Source of the DNA: Pluralibacter gergoviae ATCC 33028 = NBRC 105706
GTDB lineage: Bacteria > Pseudomonadota > Gammaproteobacteria > Enterobacterales > Enterobacteriaceae
DNA length: 64,000 bases
Direction of reading: 5' to 3'
NCBI RefSeq assembly: GCF_001598855.1
Contig: NZ_BCZS01000003.1
Span: forward strand, 1-64,000
Part shown: positions 48,025 to 56,904 of the stretch, one piece after another
Numbering within the stretch: position 1 is the stretch's first letter
How the letters are laid out: each line of letters begins with the position of its first letter
Translations under genes and position numbers: made by a program
Notes under the pieces: model-generated
Database searches by the model: none
Told to the model about the DNA's origin: nothing
Seen by the model: only the letters and a program-made list of their open reading frames with translations

Positions 48025-48921
48025 CTATCGATAGCGCCGCCGGTACTCCCCCGGGCTGACGCCGAAGCGCTGGCGAAAAGCGGTTGAGAAGTGGCTGTGA
48101 TCGCCAAAGCCCCAGCTATAGCCAATCCCCGCCAGCTTCTCCTCATCCGCGGCGCTGCGCAGGGCGCTGGCGCAAAGGTCCAGCCGCCGGTGCCTGATAT
48201 ACTGGGCGACCACCAGACCGCGATCGGCAAACAGCCGGTACAGACTGCGCAGCGACATACCCATCTCTTTTGCCAGCCAGGCCGGACGCAGGCTGTCGGA
48301 CTGGATGTGCTCATCAATCATCGCCGTCACTTTTTCAAACAGCCTGTCGCGCCTGCTGGGCTGCGCTTCCCGCTGGCGCAGCGCCGGGCGCAGCAGGCAG
48401 GCGATGGCCTCCAGCGCCGCGCCGCTTTCGCTTTCCGACATCGCCAGACTGTTCATGCTCTCCTGCAGCAGCCGGTGGCTGAGCTGCACTACCGGCTGCG
48501 TCTTATCGAGCCTTGGAACATACTCCGCTGCGCCTGCCGCCAGCTGATGCTCCAGCAGATGGCGGGGCAGCAGTAGCGATACCTGACGCGCGCGCGCCGT
48601 CCAGAAGATAGAGCAGGGGCGCGAGGCGTCCACCACGGTAATATCCCCGGGCGACAGCGTGGTCTGGCGCGTGCCCTGTTCAATGGTCGCCTCGCCGGCG
48701 AGCTGGAAGACGGTGTAAAACCAGACGTCATTGCCGCTGCGGATCTCGCGTTCGGTGCGGTACAGATTGACGTTAGCGGCGGTCACGGTGCTCAGCTTGA
48801 GGCCGCTGGCATAGCCGGACTCGATCTCGCCGACAAAATCGCCCGCCAGGCGACGGGCGGCAAACCGCCCGCACTCGGCGTTGATCGTCGATAGCCACTG
48901 CTGAAAACCTGCGTTATTCAT
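48025..48921 (-). CDS. feaR: FeaR, AraC-type activator of tynA and feaB
   Basis: 298 residues from [10 protein letters not shown] (E. coli 301). Activates genes for 2-phenylethylamine, tyramine and dopamine oxidation when the aldehyde products appear. N-terminal cupin-like part ([15 protein letters not shown]), C-terminal helix-turn-helix pair with [20 protein letters not shown] and [20 protein letters not shown]. Twelve upstream codons are excluded as they lack family similarity. Divergent from feaB across about 226 bases where its operator is expected. Confidence 0.95.
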   Translation of the reverse strand: MNNAGFQQWLSTINAECGRFAARRLAGDFVGEIESGYASGLKLSTVTAANVNLYRTEREIRSGNDVWFYTVFQLAGEATIEQGTRQTTLSPGDITVVDASRPCSIFWTARARQVSLLLPRHLLEHQLAAGAAEYVPRLDKTQPVVQLSHRLLQESMNSLAMSESESGAALEAIACLLRPALRQREAQPSRRDRLFEKVTAMIDEHIQSDSLRPAWLAKEMGMSLRSLYRLFADRGLVVAQYIRHRRLDLCASALRSAADEEKLAGIGYSWGFGDHSHFSTAFRQRFGVSPGEYRRRYR

Positions 48922-49147
48922 AGATCCTTCCCGGCGACCGCACAGTGATGGTTGCATGTATGTTACACAAATTAGCGCATTCGGTTGTAAAAACGAACGA
49001 TGCCGTTCACATAACGCGCTTCTGCCCCTGCCGCCCTGCGCGAAATGTCACGGACAGCACAGCAAATGGCAAACAGACAAAAGGCGCGCGGCGTTCCGAC
49101 AGGGCACACTGGGAGAATATTATTCAGAGGCTATCGGGAGAGAACAG

Positions 49148-50647
49148 ATGTCAGATACACAGGTTGCGCGACTCGCCAGCGTGGAGCAGTTTCTTACCCG
49201 CGAACACGGTAACTTTATTGACGGCAGGCAGCAGGCCTCTTCCGGCGAGCAGCGGCTGACTGTCTGGGATCCGGCGACCGGCCGGGCCATCGCCACCACC
49301 GCCGACGCCAGCCGGGAGGATGTGGATAGCGCCGTCGCCTCCGCCTGGCGCGCCTTCGTCGACAGGCGCTGGTCCGGGCGCCTGCCCGCCGAGCGGGAGC
49401 GGATCCTGCTGCGCTTTGCCGATCTGGTGGAGCAGCACGGCGAAGAGCTGGCCCAGCTCGAAACCCTGGAGCAGGGTAAATCGATCAATATTTCCCGGGC
49501 GGTGGAGGTCGGCAGCGCCGTGAACTGGATGCGCTACACCGCCGGGCTGACCACCAAAATTGCCGGTCAGACCCTCGATGTCTCCATTCCGATGCCGCCG
49601 GGCGCGCGCTACCAGGCGTGGACCCGCAAAGAGCCCGTCGGCGTGGTGGCGGGCATCGTGCCGTGGAACTTCCCGCTGATGATTGCCCTGTGGAAGATCA
49701 TGCCCGCCCTCGCGGCAGGCTGCTCCATCGTTATCAAACCCTCAGAGACCACGCCGCTGACCGCGCTGCGCCTCGCCGAGCTGGCCGTCGAGGCGGGCGT
49801 ACCGGAAGGTACCTTCAACGTGATAACCGGCAGCGGCGCCGTCTGCGGCGCGGCGCTGACCTCGCATCCTCAGGTAGCAAAAGTGAGCTTTACCGGCTCG
49901 ACCTTGACCGGCAAGCATATTGCCCGCACCGCGGCCGACAGGCTGACTCGCGTGACCCTTGAGCTGGGCGGCAAAAACCCGGCCATCGTGCTGAAAGATG
50001 CCGATCCGCAGTGGGTCATCGAGGGGCTGATGGCGGGCAGCTTCCTCAACCAGGGCCAGGTGTGCGCGGCCAGCTCCCGGCTCTATATCGAAGCGCCGAT
50101 TTTCGACACCCTGGTGGCGGGCTTTGAGCAGGCGCTTAAGTCCCTGACCGTCGGGCCGGGCATGTCGGAGCGCGCGCAGATCAACGCCCTGGCCTCGCGG
50201 GCGCACTGCGAGAAAGTGGCGGGATTTCTGCACGAGGCGGAGCAGAGCCGCGCCGAGCTTATTCGCGGCGGCGCGGTGCCGGAGGGCAGCGGCTACTATA
50301 TTCAGCCAACGCTGGTGGTCAATCCCGACGCCGCCCTGCGCCTGACCCGCGAAGAGGTCTTTGGCCCGGTGGTCAACCTGGTGCGGGTCGCGGACGGCGA
50401 AGAGGCGCTGCGGCTGGCCAACGATACTGAATACGGGCTGACCGCAAGCGTCTGGACGAAGGACCTCTCGCAGGCGCTGGGCTACAGCGAGCGCCTGCAG
50501 GCGGGCACAGTGTGGGTCAATACCCACACCCTGATTGACCCCAATCTGCCCTTCGGCGGCATGAAGCAGTCCGGCACCGGGCGCGACTTCGGTACCGACT
50601 GGCTGGACGGCTGGTGTGAAACCAAATCGGTTTGCGTGCGCTATTAG
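49148..50647 (+). CDS. feaB: FeaB, phenylacetaldehyde dehydrogenase
   Basis: 499 residues as in E. coli from [15 protein letters not shown]; a much longer open frame upstream is not coding. NAD-dependent oxidation of phenylacetaldehyde to phenylacetate. Catalytic Cys in [11 protein letters not shown] near residue 301, Glu in ELGGKNP, and the oxyanion Asn in PWNFP. It links TynA with the paa cluster at the right of the window. A decayed copy of its last 118 bases lies at 51963-52080. Confidence 0.96.
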   Translation: MSDTQVARLASVEQFLTREHGNFIDGRQQASSGEQRLTVWDPATGRAIATTADASREDVDSAVASAWRAFVDRRWSGRLPAERERILLRFADLVEQHGEELAQLETLEQGKSINISRAVEVGSAVNWMRYTAGLTTKIAGQTLDVSIPMPPGARYQAWTRKEPVGVVAGIVPWNFPLMIALWKIMPALAAGCSIVIKPSETTPLTALRLAELAVEAGVPEGTFNVITGSGAVCGAALTSHPQVAKVSFTGSTLTGKHIARTAADRLTRVTLELGGKNPAIVLKDADPQWVIEGLMAGSFLNQGQVCAASSRLYIEAPIFDTLVAGFEQALKSLTVGPGMSERAQINALASRAHCEKVAGFLHEAEQSRAELIRGGAVPEGSGYYIQPTLVVNPDAALRLTREEVFGPVVNLVRVADGEEALRLANDTEYGLTASVWTKDLSQALGYSERLQAGTVWVNTHTLIDPNLPFGGMKQSGTGRDFGTDWLDGWCETKSVCVRY

Positions 50648-50753
50648 CGCGGGGTTTTTTACCGCACTTGTGCTGGTAGAGGCTGCGGTCGGCAGCGGTA
50701 AGCGCCTCTTCCAGCACATTGCCGGCGGCCCTCTGGCGCTGCCCCAATTTCAT
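50648..50753 (-). pseudogene. 3' fragment of a diguanylate cyclase gene
   Basis: The minus-strand frame LEEALTAADRSLYQHKCGKK parallels the end of the intact GGDEF protein at 52.1 kb ([20 protein letters not shown]). Nothing of the GGDEF domain proper remains. About 60 percent of aligned residues agree, so it is not a fresh duplication. It follows feaB as the intact gene follows the feaB fragment. Confidence 0.7.
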
Positions 50754-50966
50754 GGCTTCGCAGTCTTCCCTGTGTGGCTATCTTTATCAACGGCAAGCTG
50801 TACGGGCAAAAAAGCCTTTAATTGCACTATTGATAACGTTATCAGTGGATGCAGGGATAAGGGGGGGTGGCGCTATGCAGGCGACCAGATGATTGGATGT
50901 GCCGCAGCATGAGTGGATTCCTGGTTACGCTTTTTACCTGCTTTTGTTGCCGGGAGAACAGGTAAA

Positions 50967-51908
50967 TTAATGGCAGATTTGATCCACATCCTCAGCAGCC
51001 AGGCCGGTCATTTTCATAACGGTGCCGCGGTCAAGGCCGTTTTGCAGCATGGTGCGAGCAACTTCGAGTTTACCTTCTACTTTGCCTTCATTGCGGCCTT
51101 TCTCTTCGCCGATTCGGATACCTTCAAGGCGCCCTTTCTCAATGCCTTTTTGTTCCAGCTGTTGTGCAATGGTCATGAGTGCGTCTCCGTGTTGCGGCAC
51201 ACGCTGTGCCAGTTCGCGAACGAAGGCTTCAGAGTCAGCTGACTCACCCGCCTGCAGTAGATAGTGTATCAGCGCAATCACCTGGGGTGAAGAGAGATAA
51301 TCTGCCATCAGTAGCGTGGCCAGCCGATCGGCCAGGGTTGCGATATCACGCTGATGGATATGCTTTTGCAACAACGTCAGCGCCGCCATGCTGCGGTGGC
51401 CCATTATTTCATCATCCGGAATGACGGTGACATCAATCAGTGGATAAGCGCCGCCGTAGACTTTACCTGCCAGCTGCGGGTGATCAAATTCATCCAGCCA
51501 GCGGGTAGAGTAGGGATAGGGACTACGTTTACCGACATAAAACAGCATCGGTATCACCAGCGGCAGTTTTTTATGACCGGCCTCAAGATGGCGCTGCATC
51601 GCGGCAACGGCATATCGGGTCATGCGGAAGGCCATGTGAACATCAGGCGAGCTCTGGTGTTCAATCAACACATGCACATATCCGGTCCCTGCGGCCGTTT
51701 CCAGGCTATAAAGCACGTCGCTGAAATACTGGCGAAGATCGTCTTCAACAAATGAACCTGATTCAAGCTTCAGGGTACCGAGATCGCAGATAGCGCGTAG
51801 CTCCGCCGGAAGGTGGATATCCATAAAATCGCGGGCAATCTCCGGCTGCGTCAGAAACTGCCTGAAGGCCGCATCATGCGGCGTCGGCGAGGTGTTTTTC
51901 TTCTTCAT
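50967..51908 (-). CDS. Rpn-family recombination-promoting nuclease (PD-(D/E)XK)
   Basis: 313 residues from MKKKNTSPTPHDAAF. The nuclease core shows the family pattern: HDAAFRQFL near the start, DVLYSLE (Asp) near residue 60 and the HVLIEHQSS (Glu-x-Gln) motif near 78. The C-terminal part has charged helical repeats ending in KLEVARTMLQNGLDRGTVMK, as in RpnA-E (YhgA-like) proteins. RpnA of E. coli is a calcium-stimulated DNase that raises RecA-independent recombination. The gene lies between two diverged copies of a feaB/GGDEF junction. Confidence 0.9.
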   Translation of the reverse strand: MKKKNTSPTPHDAAFRQFLTQPEIARDFMDIHLPAELRAICDLGTLKLESGSFVEDDLRQYFSDVLYSLETAAGTGYVHVLIEHQSSPDVHMAFRMTRYAVAAMQRHLEAGHKKLPLVIPMLFYVGKRSPYPYSTRWLDEFDHPQLAGKVYGGAYPLIDVTVIPDDEIMGHRSMAALTLLQKHIHQRDIATLADRLATLLMADYLSSPQVIALIHYLLQAGESADSEAFVRELAQRVPQHGDALMTIAQQLEQKGIEKGRLEGIRIGEEKGRNEGKVEGKLEVARTMLQNGLDRGTVMKMTGLAAEDVDQICH

Positions 51909-51962
51909 CACTGCTGACCCTGAACGTTGATTTTTCGATGATATCACTCGCAGGCAGATGCA

Positions 51963-52080
51963 ATGATTGATCCGACGCTGCCCTTTGGGCGGCATGAGGC
52001 AGTCCGGAGCCGGACGTAACTTAGGTATTAATTGGCAGGACGGCTGGTGCGGAACCCAAGCGGTTTGCGTGCGCTACTGA
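51963..52080 (+). pseudogene. Decayed copy of the feaB 3' end
   Basis: Starting ATTGATCCGACGCTGCCC, it follows feaB 50530-50647 to the last codon (GCGTGCGCTACTGA against GCGTGCGCTATTAG), with an added G that shifts the frame after CCCTTT and many point changes. It sits at the 3' end of the intact GGDEF gene, with which it overlaps by a few bases. Confidence 0.85.
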
Positions 52081-53603
52081 TCCTGCTGGCGAGGAGCAGG
52101 CGAGGCCTTTTTTGCCTGCTTTTGCTGATAGAGGCGCTTATCCGCAGCGATGAACGCCTTTTCCAGCGAGTCGCCTTCGCGCATCTGATATCCTCCCCAG
52201 GAAAAGGCCACCAGCCTTTCACCGTCCGTTTCCAGCAGCTTATCCGTCACCCGGCGGACCACTTCCCTGGCTTTAGCCTCGTCGGCGTCAATAAGGATCA
52301 GGATAAACTCGTCCCCGCCGATGCGAATGCCGTAGTCGCTTTTACGCACCGAGCGGCCGATCGCGTTACCCAGCAGGGTAATCGCCCGATCGCCGGCATG
52401 ATGGCCCAGAATATCGTTAATCTGCTTCAGACCATCGCAATCTATAGCGATAACGGTAATCGCTATCTTCCTCTCCAGAAGCGCTGCGATTTTATTCCTC
52501 AGCCTTTCGGTAAGCAGTTTACGGTTATAGAGTCCGGTCAGCGCATCGGTGACATTGTCATAAAATAGCGTCGCGTGGCGCCGGAACTGGTAGCTCGAGT
52601 AGCGCAGTATCAGAAGGGTGGTGGCAAGATAGAGCGCAAGCAGCCAGAGGTTGCTGAGCATGAAGTACCAGATATCGACGGAAATGTGCAGCGTTAACGC
52701 ATCGGTCAGCCGCTGGCTGACGTTCAGCACCGGCGCAACGCTGAGCGATGGCGTATGAAACACAATGCCGTAGCCGGAGGTGGTATCGCTAACGTAGAGC
52801 TTCATTGCGGACCACAGCGTCGGGCGGGAGGCCGTGCGAAAGGCAGTGGATAAATCATCGGCATTAATTTGAGTAACTATCATCCCCTTAATTTTCCCCG
52901 CATTAAATACGGGGCAGATCATGCTGAACGCTTTTCCGCCGAGGATCTGATCGATATGAATGTGCGAAGTTATACTGTTACCATGAAAAAAGTCTGCTAA
53001 CTCGCGGGTATTAATACTTATCCCGCGGGCAAATGCCTGCAGATCGATACGGCTGCTATTTTCATTTTGCCAGTAGGGAAACGGATGCTGGTGAATATTG
53101 ATACGGCTGCTGGAATAGATATAGCTATTTTCCAGATCGAGATAATAACGAATATTATCGAAAATATAGTCACCGTAGTTTGAAAAAATGTATCGGGTGG
53201 AGGTGGTGAAAATTCCGTCATCAATGGCCAGAATTGCGCCGATGTCATAGACCCAGCTCTGGCAGTCGGCATTCTGAGTTTGCAGCGTCCCTTCCAGCGC
53301 AGGGAAACGGCTCGCGATCAGATTAAAACCATACATATCGTTGACGTGTTCCAGACGACCGCAGAGCGTCCTCGCATCGCCCACGCCTGCAATGGGTGCC
53401 GGTGGGCGAGAGAACAGAGTTGAAAGTCGAAAGGCAATACGCTGATTTATGTATTGTTCGTGAAACAGCGCGGATTTGCCGTTTTCGGCAACATAGCCCA
53501 TATAACTTTGTAGAGACAGATACTCCCGATAAAGTAAACCGGAGAAAAGTAAAGTGCTAGTAATAATAATGATTACTTGTGTGGCAATTTTTATTTTCTT
53601 CAT
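52074..53603 (-). CDS. Membrane-bound diguanylate cyclase (GGDEF)
   Basis: 509 residues from [14 protein letters not shown]. Two membrane helices (about 5-25 and 310-335) bracket a large periplasmic sensor domain; the C-terminal GGDEF domain has an intact RIGGDEF site and [10 protein letters not shown] start, so it should make c-di-GMP. No inhibitory RxxD is evident. The periplasmic part is not a family I can name. Lower GC than backbone. It converges on feaB remnants and probably was once next to a feaB gene. Confidence 0.88.
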   Translation of the reverse strand: MKKIKIATQVIIIITSTLLFSGLLYREYLSLQSYMGYVAENGKSALFHEQYINQRIAFRLSTLFSRPPAPIAGVGDARTLCGRLEHVNDMYGFNLIASRFPALEGTLQTQNADCQSWVYDIGAILAIDDGIFTTSTRYIFSNYGDYIFDNIRYYLDLENSYIYSSSRINIHQHPFPYWQNENSSRIDLQAFARGISINTRELADFFHGNSITSHIHIDQILGGKAFSMICPVFNAGKIKGMIVTQINADDLSTAFRTASRPTLWSAMKLYVSDTTSGYGIVFHTPSLSVAPVLNVSQRLTDALTLHISVDIWYFMLSNLWLLALYLATTLLILRYSSYQFRRHATLFYDNVTDALTGLYNRKLLTERLRNKIAALLERKIAITVIAIDCDGLKQINDILGHHAGDRAITLLGNAIGRSVRKSDYGIRIGGDEFILILIDADEAKAREVVRRVTDKLLETDGERLVAFSWGGYQMREGDSLEKAFIAADKRLYQQKQAKKASPAPRQQDQ

Positions 53604-54083
53604 TACCAAAACTTGGCCCATGAGATTACAGCTAAGTGTCTAATTATAGCAGGCAAAAGTAGAATTAATAACCATATCATTTGTGTTGTTATTGTGAGAG
53701 ATAGGATCATACTGTTTTTTCACCTGCTTTCAGAAAGGATTTCCGCCCCGATGGTCGGCAGGTAATGGCGATTGCGGTAGCCTGCGTTGGTTATGGAATA
53801 GTCAACTGCGGCGGCGCGGTAAGCCATCCGGTATTTACTGTCGGGGAAAGGCTACCTGCATCGGCGAACGCTCCCGGCGCGGGGCTGGTTCCATTATTGT
53901 GAACGGTCTGCGTGAACACGCGCTGTCGAATCAGCGCACAGCGTTACCTGGCGGTCATCAGGAAACGTAATCTGCTCCCGGCAGCCGGACCGGCGCGTAA
54001 AGCGGTTTATCAGGCCCGTTGACGATCTAAGCGATCGCCTTTGACGGGGCGGCAGTGCAGAGGTTATGGTTTTTTTGGGATAA
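53604..54083. other. Gap with no convincing gene
   Basis: About 480 bases. The part nearest the GGDEF gene is its AT-rich promoter region. The rest is GC-rich and shows only short frames, for example one ending RYLAVIRKRNLLPAAGPARK, which could be the tail of a lost transposase or phage gene. I see no terminal inverted repeats. Confidence 0.4.
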
Positions 54084-54833
54084 TCAGGTCAATCCTCTGG
54101 ATATATTGTGTGCTGCCTGTTTTACCACAGCTCCAATCTGCTCTTCATTTTGCAGAGTAATAAACTGAGCGAAACATGAAATACTGATAGAGGCGATGAC
54201 ATTGCCAGCAATGTTGAATATGGGGGCTGCCACACAATGGACCCCCGGAATTATTTCCTCATAGTCTGTAGCGTAGCCTCGTGATTTTATTTGTTTGATA
54301 CTTTCCTCAAGTTCATGTTTTGACAAAATGGATTTTTCAGTTTCGCGGGGAAAAGGCTGACTATAAATGTATTTTTCCAGATACTCTGTCCCAAGAAAGG
54401 CAAGCATGGCTTTGCCTACGCCGGTACAGGTCATCGGGGCTCGCTTGCCAATGTGAGAGTAACTGACTTTTGCCTGCGGGTCTTCATACTTATCAATATA
54501 AATAACCTCTCCGCTATCATGCGTGGCAAGGTGTACGGTAGCCGTATAATATTGCGCTAACGTCAGGCACTCGCTTTCTGCTCTTTTCTTTAGCGTGTTT
54601 CTTTTGCCATACAGGCAGCCGAACTCAAAGAGTTTAATACCGAGCTGGTATTTTTTCGTTTTAAGATTTTGTTCAAGCATACCGTTTAGGTGCAGAGTAT
54701 TAACCAGATCGTAGACTGTGCTTTTTTGCAGGCCAGACAGATTTACTATGTCTGTTATACCTAATTCTTCATGTTGAGAGAAACATCCCAGGATGCTGAC
54801 CGCTTTATCCACTGATAAGATTCGCTTACTCAT
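54084..54833 (-). CDS. IclR-family transcriptional regulator
   Basis: 249 residues. N-terminal winged helix (ELGITDIVNLSGLQKSTVYD, 24-43) and a C-terminal IclR effector domain with YSHIGKRAPMTCTGVGKAML and DYEEIIPGVHCVAAPIFN. Divergent from the GntP-family permease 660 bases away and most likely its regulator. AT-rich compared with the backbone, like the permease, which points to joint transfer. Confidence 0.9.
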   Translation of the reverse strand: MSKRILSVDKAVSILGCFSQHEELGITDIVNLSGLQKSTVYDLVNTLHLNGMLEQNLKTKKYQLGIKLFEFGCLYGKRNTLKKRAESECLTLAQYYTATVHLATHDSGEVIYIDKYEDPQAKVSYSHIGKRAPMTCTGVGKAMLAFLGTEYLEKYIYSQPFPRETEKSILSKHELEESIKQIKSRGYATDYEEIIPGVHCVAAPIFNIAGNVIASISISCFAQFITLQNEEQIGAVVKQAAHNISRGLT

Positions 54834-55110
54834 TTCAATATATCCCCTCCGATCCCAGAGTAATCATCTTATATCATTTTTACATAACGCCACAATTAGC
54901 TGACTCATATGGAGTATCAATTTCATAGCGCATCCGCTTACAGTAATACTTCCTGGTAATAATTGCTTTGCTTAACTATTAGAATTCAGAGATGCCGTCT
55001 GGTGACCTCAGGGTATAAAGTATTTTCAATGTCGATCCGCATCACAAAAGATTATAGTAGTGATTGACAACCAATCTGCATAGAATCTACAAATTGCTAT
55101 GTAATATATT

Positions 55111-55127
55111 GTCGGATAGTGTCCGAC
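55111..55127. promoter_or_regulatory. Inverted repeat in the IclR-permease intergenic region
   Basis: GTCGGA and TCCGAC around TAGTG, with another TCGGA a few bases on. The only clear palindrome in this 660-base AT-rich gap, so a candidate operator for the IclR-type protein. The gap otherwise holds no gene I can support. Confidence 0.45.
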
Positions 55128-55495
55128 ATTATCGGAAGTCGCCAGCAATCAGGGATGCTTTACCAAAATACGAATAAATAAATTGTTTTAACATGCTAAA
55201 AAATGGATGGTTATTGCAGGGCGGGAAGTTTGATATTGGCGAAAAGCATCGTTTTTTCCGGTATAGAACGGTCCGCACCGATGCAGCAGAAGCGCCATCT
55301 GGCGTTTAAAGGTCATTCACCCTTATTCTGTCAGCGCAAGTCATCGGAGTAATGCCATTTGTAGAATAAAAGACGGCAGCGTAGCAAACTTAGTGCCGGG
55401 AAACTTCGCGAAGCAAATAAAATCATATTGCCGCTGAACCGCAATGGACAAACGGTCTCTCGTTATCGGAATGAGGATCGGCAAGGAGATGTATA

Positions 55496-56824
55496 ATGAA
55501 CGCTTATGAGTTTATTGGTATTGCAGGCATCATCATCGCGTTACTGGCTTTTGTATATGTTACAATAAAAGGAGTAAATACGATAATAGGCGCGCCAATT
55601 GTTACTATTATCATTATTGTATTTAACAAAATGCATGTTATGGATTCACTGTTTGGTCAGAAAGATTCATATGTCTCTGCGTTAGCGAATTTTATATTAG
55701 CAAATTTTTCGATATTTTTATTGGGCGCGGTACTTGCTAAATATATGGAAAAGAGCGGTGCCACACAATCAATTGCCAATAAAATACTGTACTATACTCA
55801 TACCGATCGTCCCTATTCTGTACTGTTGGCTATTTTCATTATTAGTTCAATTATTACCATGGGCGGTGTTAGTTTTTTTGTGGTGTGCTTTGCATTGATA
55901 CCCATGGCAAAACCCCTATTCAAGGAGTTAAATATTGCATGGAATTTAGTAACCATACCTCTTTTTGCCGGTATGGCGACCTATACCATGAGCATGCTAC
56001 CGGGATCACCGTCAATTGTTAACGTCATACCGGCCAATGCGCTGCATACCACTTTAACTGCCGCACCGATCTTAGGTATTATATGCTCGATATTTATCGT
56101 CGCTTACAGCTTAATTTATATGTATTATGAACTGAAAAAAAGCCAGAAACGCGGCGAGACATACTCTACCTTTGTTGACGTGAAAGAGGATGTGTCAATT
56201 GCACAAGGCATGTTGCCTAACTTTCTTCCATCAATCCTGCCGATGATAACACTGTTACTTATTATTATTATCTTCAGGGATGTGAATAATATTATTTTGA
56301 TTGCGCTTACGGCATCAATATTACTCTGTGCATTATTATTCAGAAAGCAAGCCAATGATCATGTAAAAATACTAAATCAGGGCGCTTTAGATTCAGTTAT
56401 TCCTGTTTTCAGTACCTCGAGTACGGTCGCATTTGGTACGGTGCTTGCCAGTTCATCTGCATTTGAAGTAATCAAAAGTTTAATCATGACGATCCCGGGA
56501 AATCCTTTAATTAGTCTGTCCATTTCCACTGCAATTCTGAGCTGTATTACCGGGTCGGCTGCCGGAACCGTGGGTATCGTTATGCAATCATTTGCGGCAG
56601 ACTATGTCGCAATGGGTATCGATCCTCAAATCATCCACCGCATCACCACCATTGCCTCTGCTTCTTTTGGGATTATGCCTTATACCGGCCTGTGTATTAC
56701 GTTTAACACGCTGGCAAAATTGTCATTAAAACAGTCGTTCAGGTATCAGTTTTTTGTCGTCAGTATTGGACATATTTTGACGCTGATACTGGCCCTGACC
56801 CTTGTGACATTTGTTCTTGCATAA
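55496..56824 (+). CDS. GntP-family permease
   Basis: 442 residues with about 12 helices, the usual size for the Gnt/GntP family (gluconate, idonate, D-serine and other organic acids in symport with protons). Landmarks: GVSFFVVCFALIPMAKPLFK, TYTMSMLPGSPSIVNVIP and the late GSAAGTVGIVMQSFA. The substrate is unknown. AGGAG lies 7 bases before the ATG. Strikingly AT-rich (poly-isoleucine, ATT/ATA codons), unlike feaB and tynA at either side. No catabolic genes accompany it. Confidence 0.85.
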   Translation: MNAYEFIGIAGIIIALLAFVYVTIKGVNTIIGAPIVTIIIIVFNKMHVMDSLFGQKDSYVSALANFILANFSIFLLGAVLAKYMEKSGATQSIANKILYYTHTDRPYSVLLAIFIISSIITMGGVSFFVVCFALIPMAKPLFKELNIAWNLVTIPLFAGMATYTMSMLPGSPSIVNVIPANALHTTLTAAPILGIICSIFIVAYSLIYMYYELKKSQKRGETYSTFVDVKEDVSIAQGMLPNFLPSILPMITLLLIIIIFRDVNNIILIALTASILLCALLFRKQANDHVKILNQGALDSVIPVFSTSSTVAFGTVLASSSAFEVIKSLIMTIPGNPLISLSISTAILSCITGSAAGTVGIVMQSFAADYVAMGIDPQIIHRITTIASASFGIMPYTGLCITFNTLAKLSLKQSFRYQFFVVSIGHILTLILALTLVTFVLA

Positions 56825-56904
56825 GCAGAGTGAAGGGGGCCTGAAGCGCAAAGAGCGCTACAAACCGAGCGCGGCCATTCAGCCGCGCTCTGGTCTTAAA
56901 GCAG

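Noticed and set aside
48956..49147. 64-codon N-terminal extension of FeaB
   Set aside because: The open frame continues upstream, but the sequence lies in the feaR-feaB regulatory gap and family length and start support 49148.
53750..54060. Possible insertion-sequence remnant
   Set aside because: Short frames only; no inverted ends, no transposase motif, no direct repeats seen.
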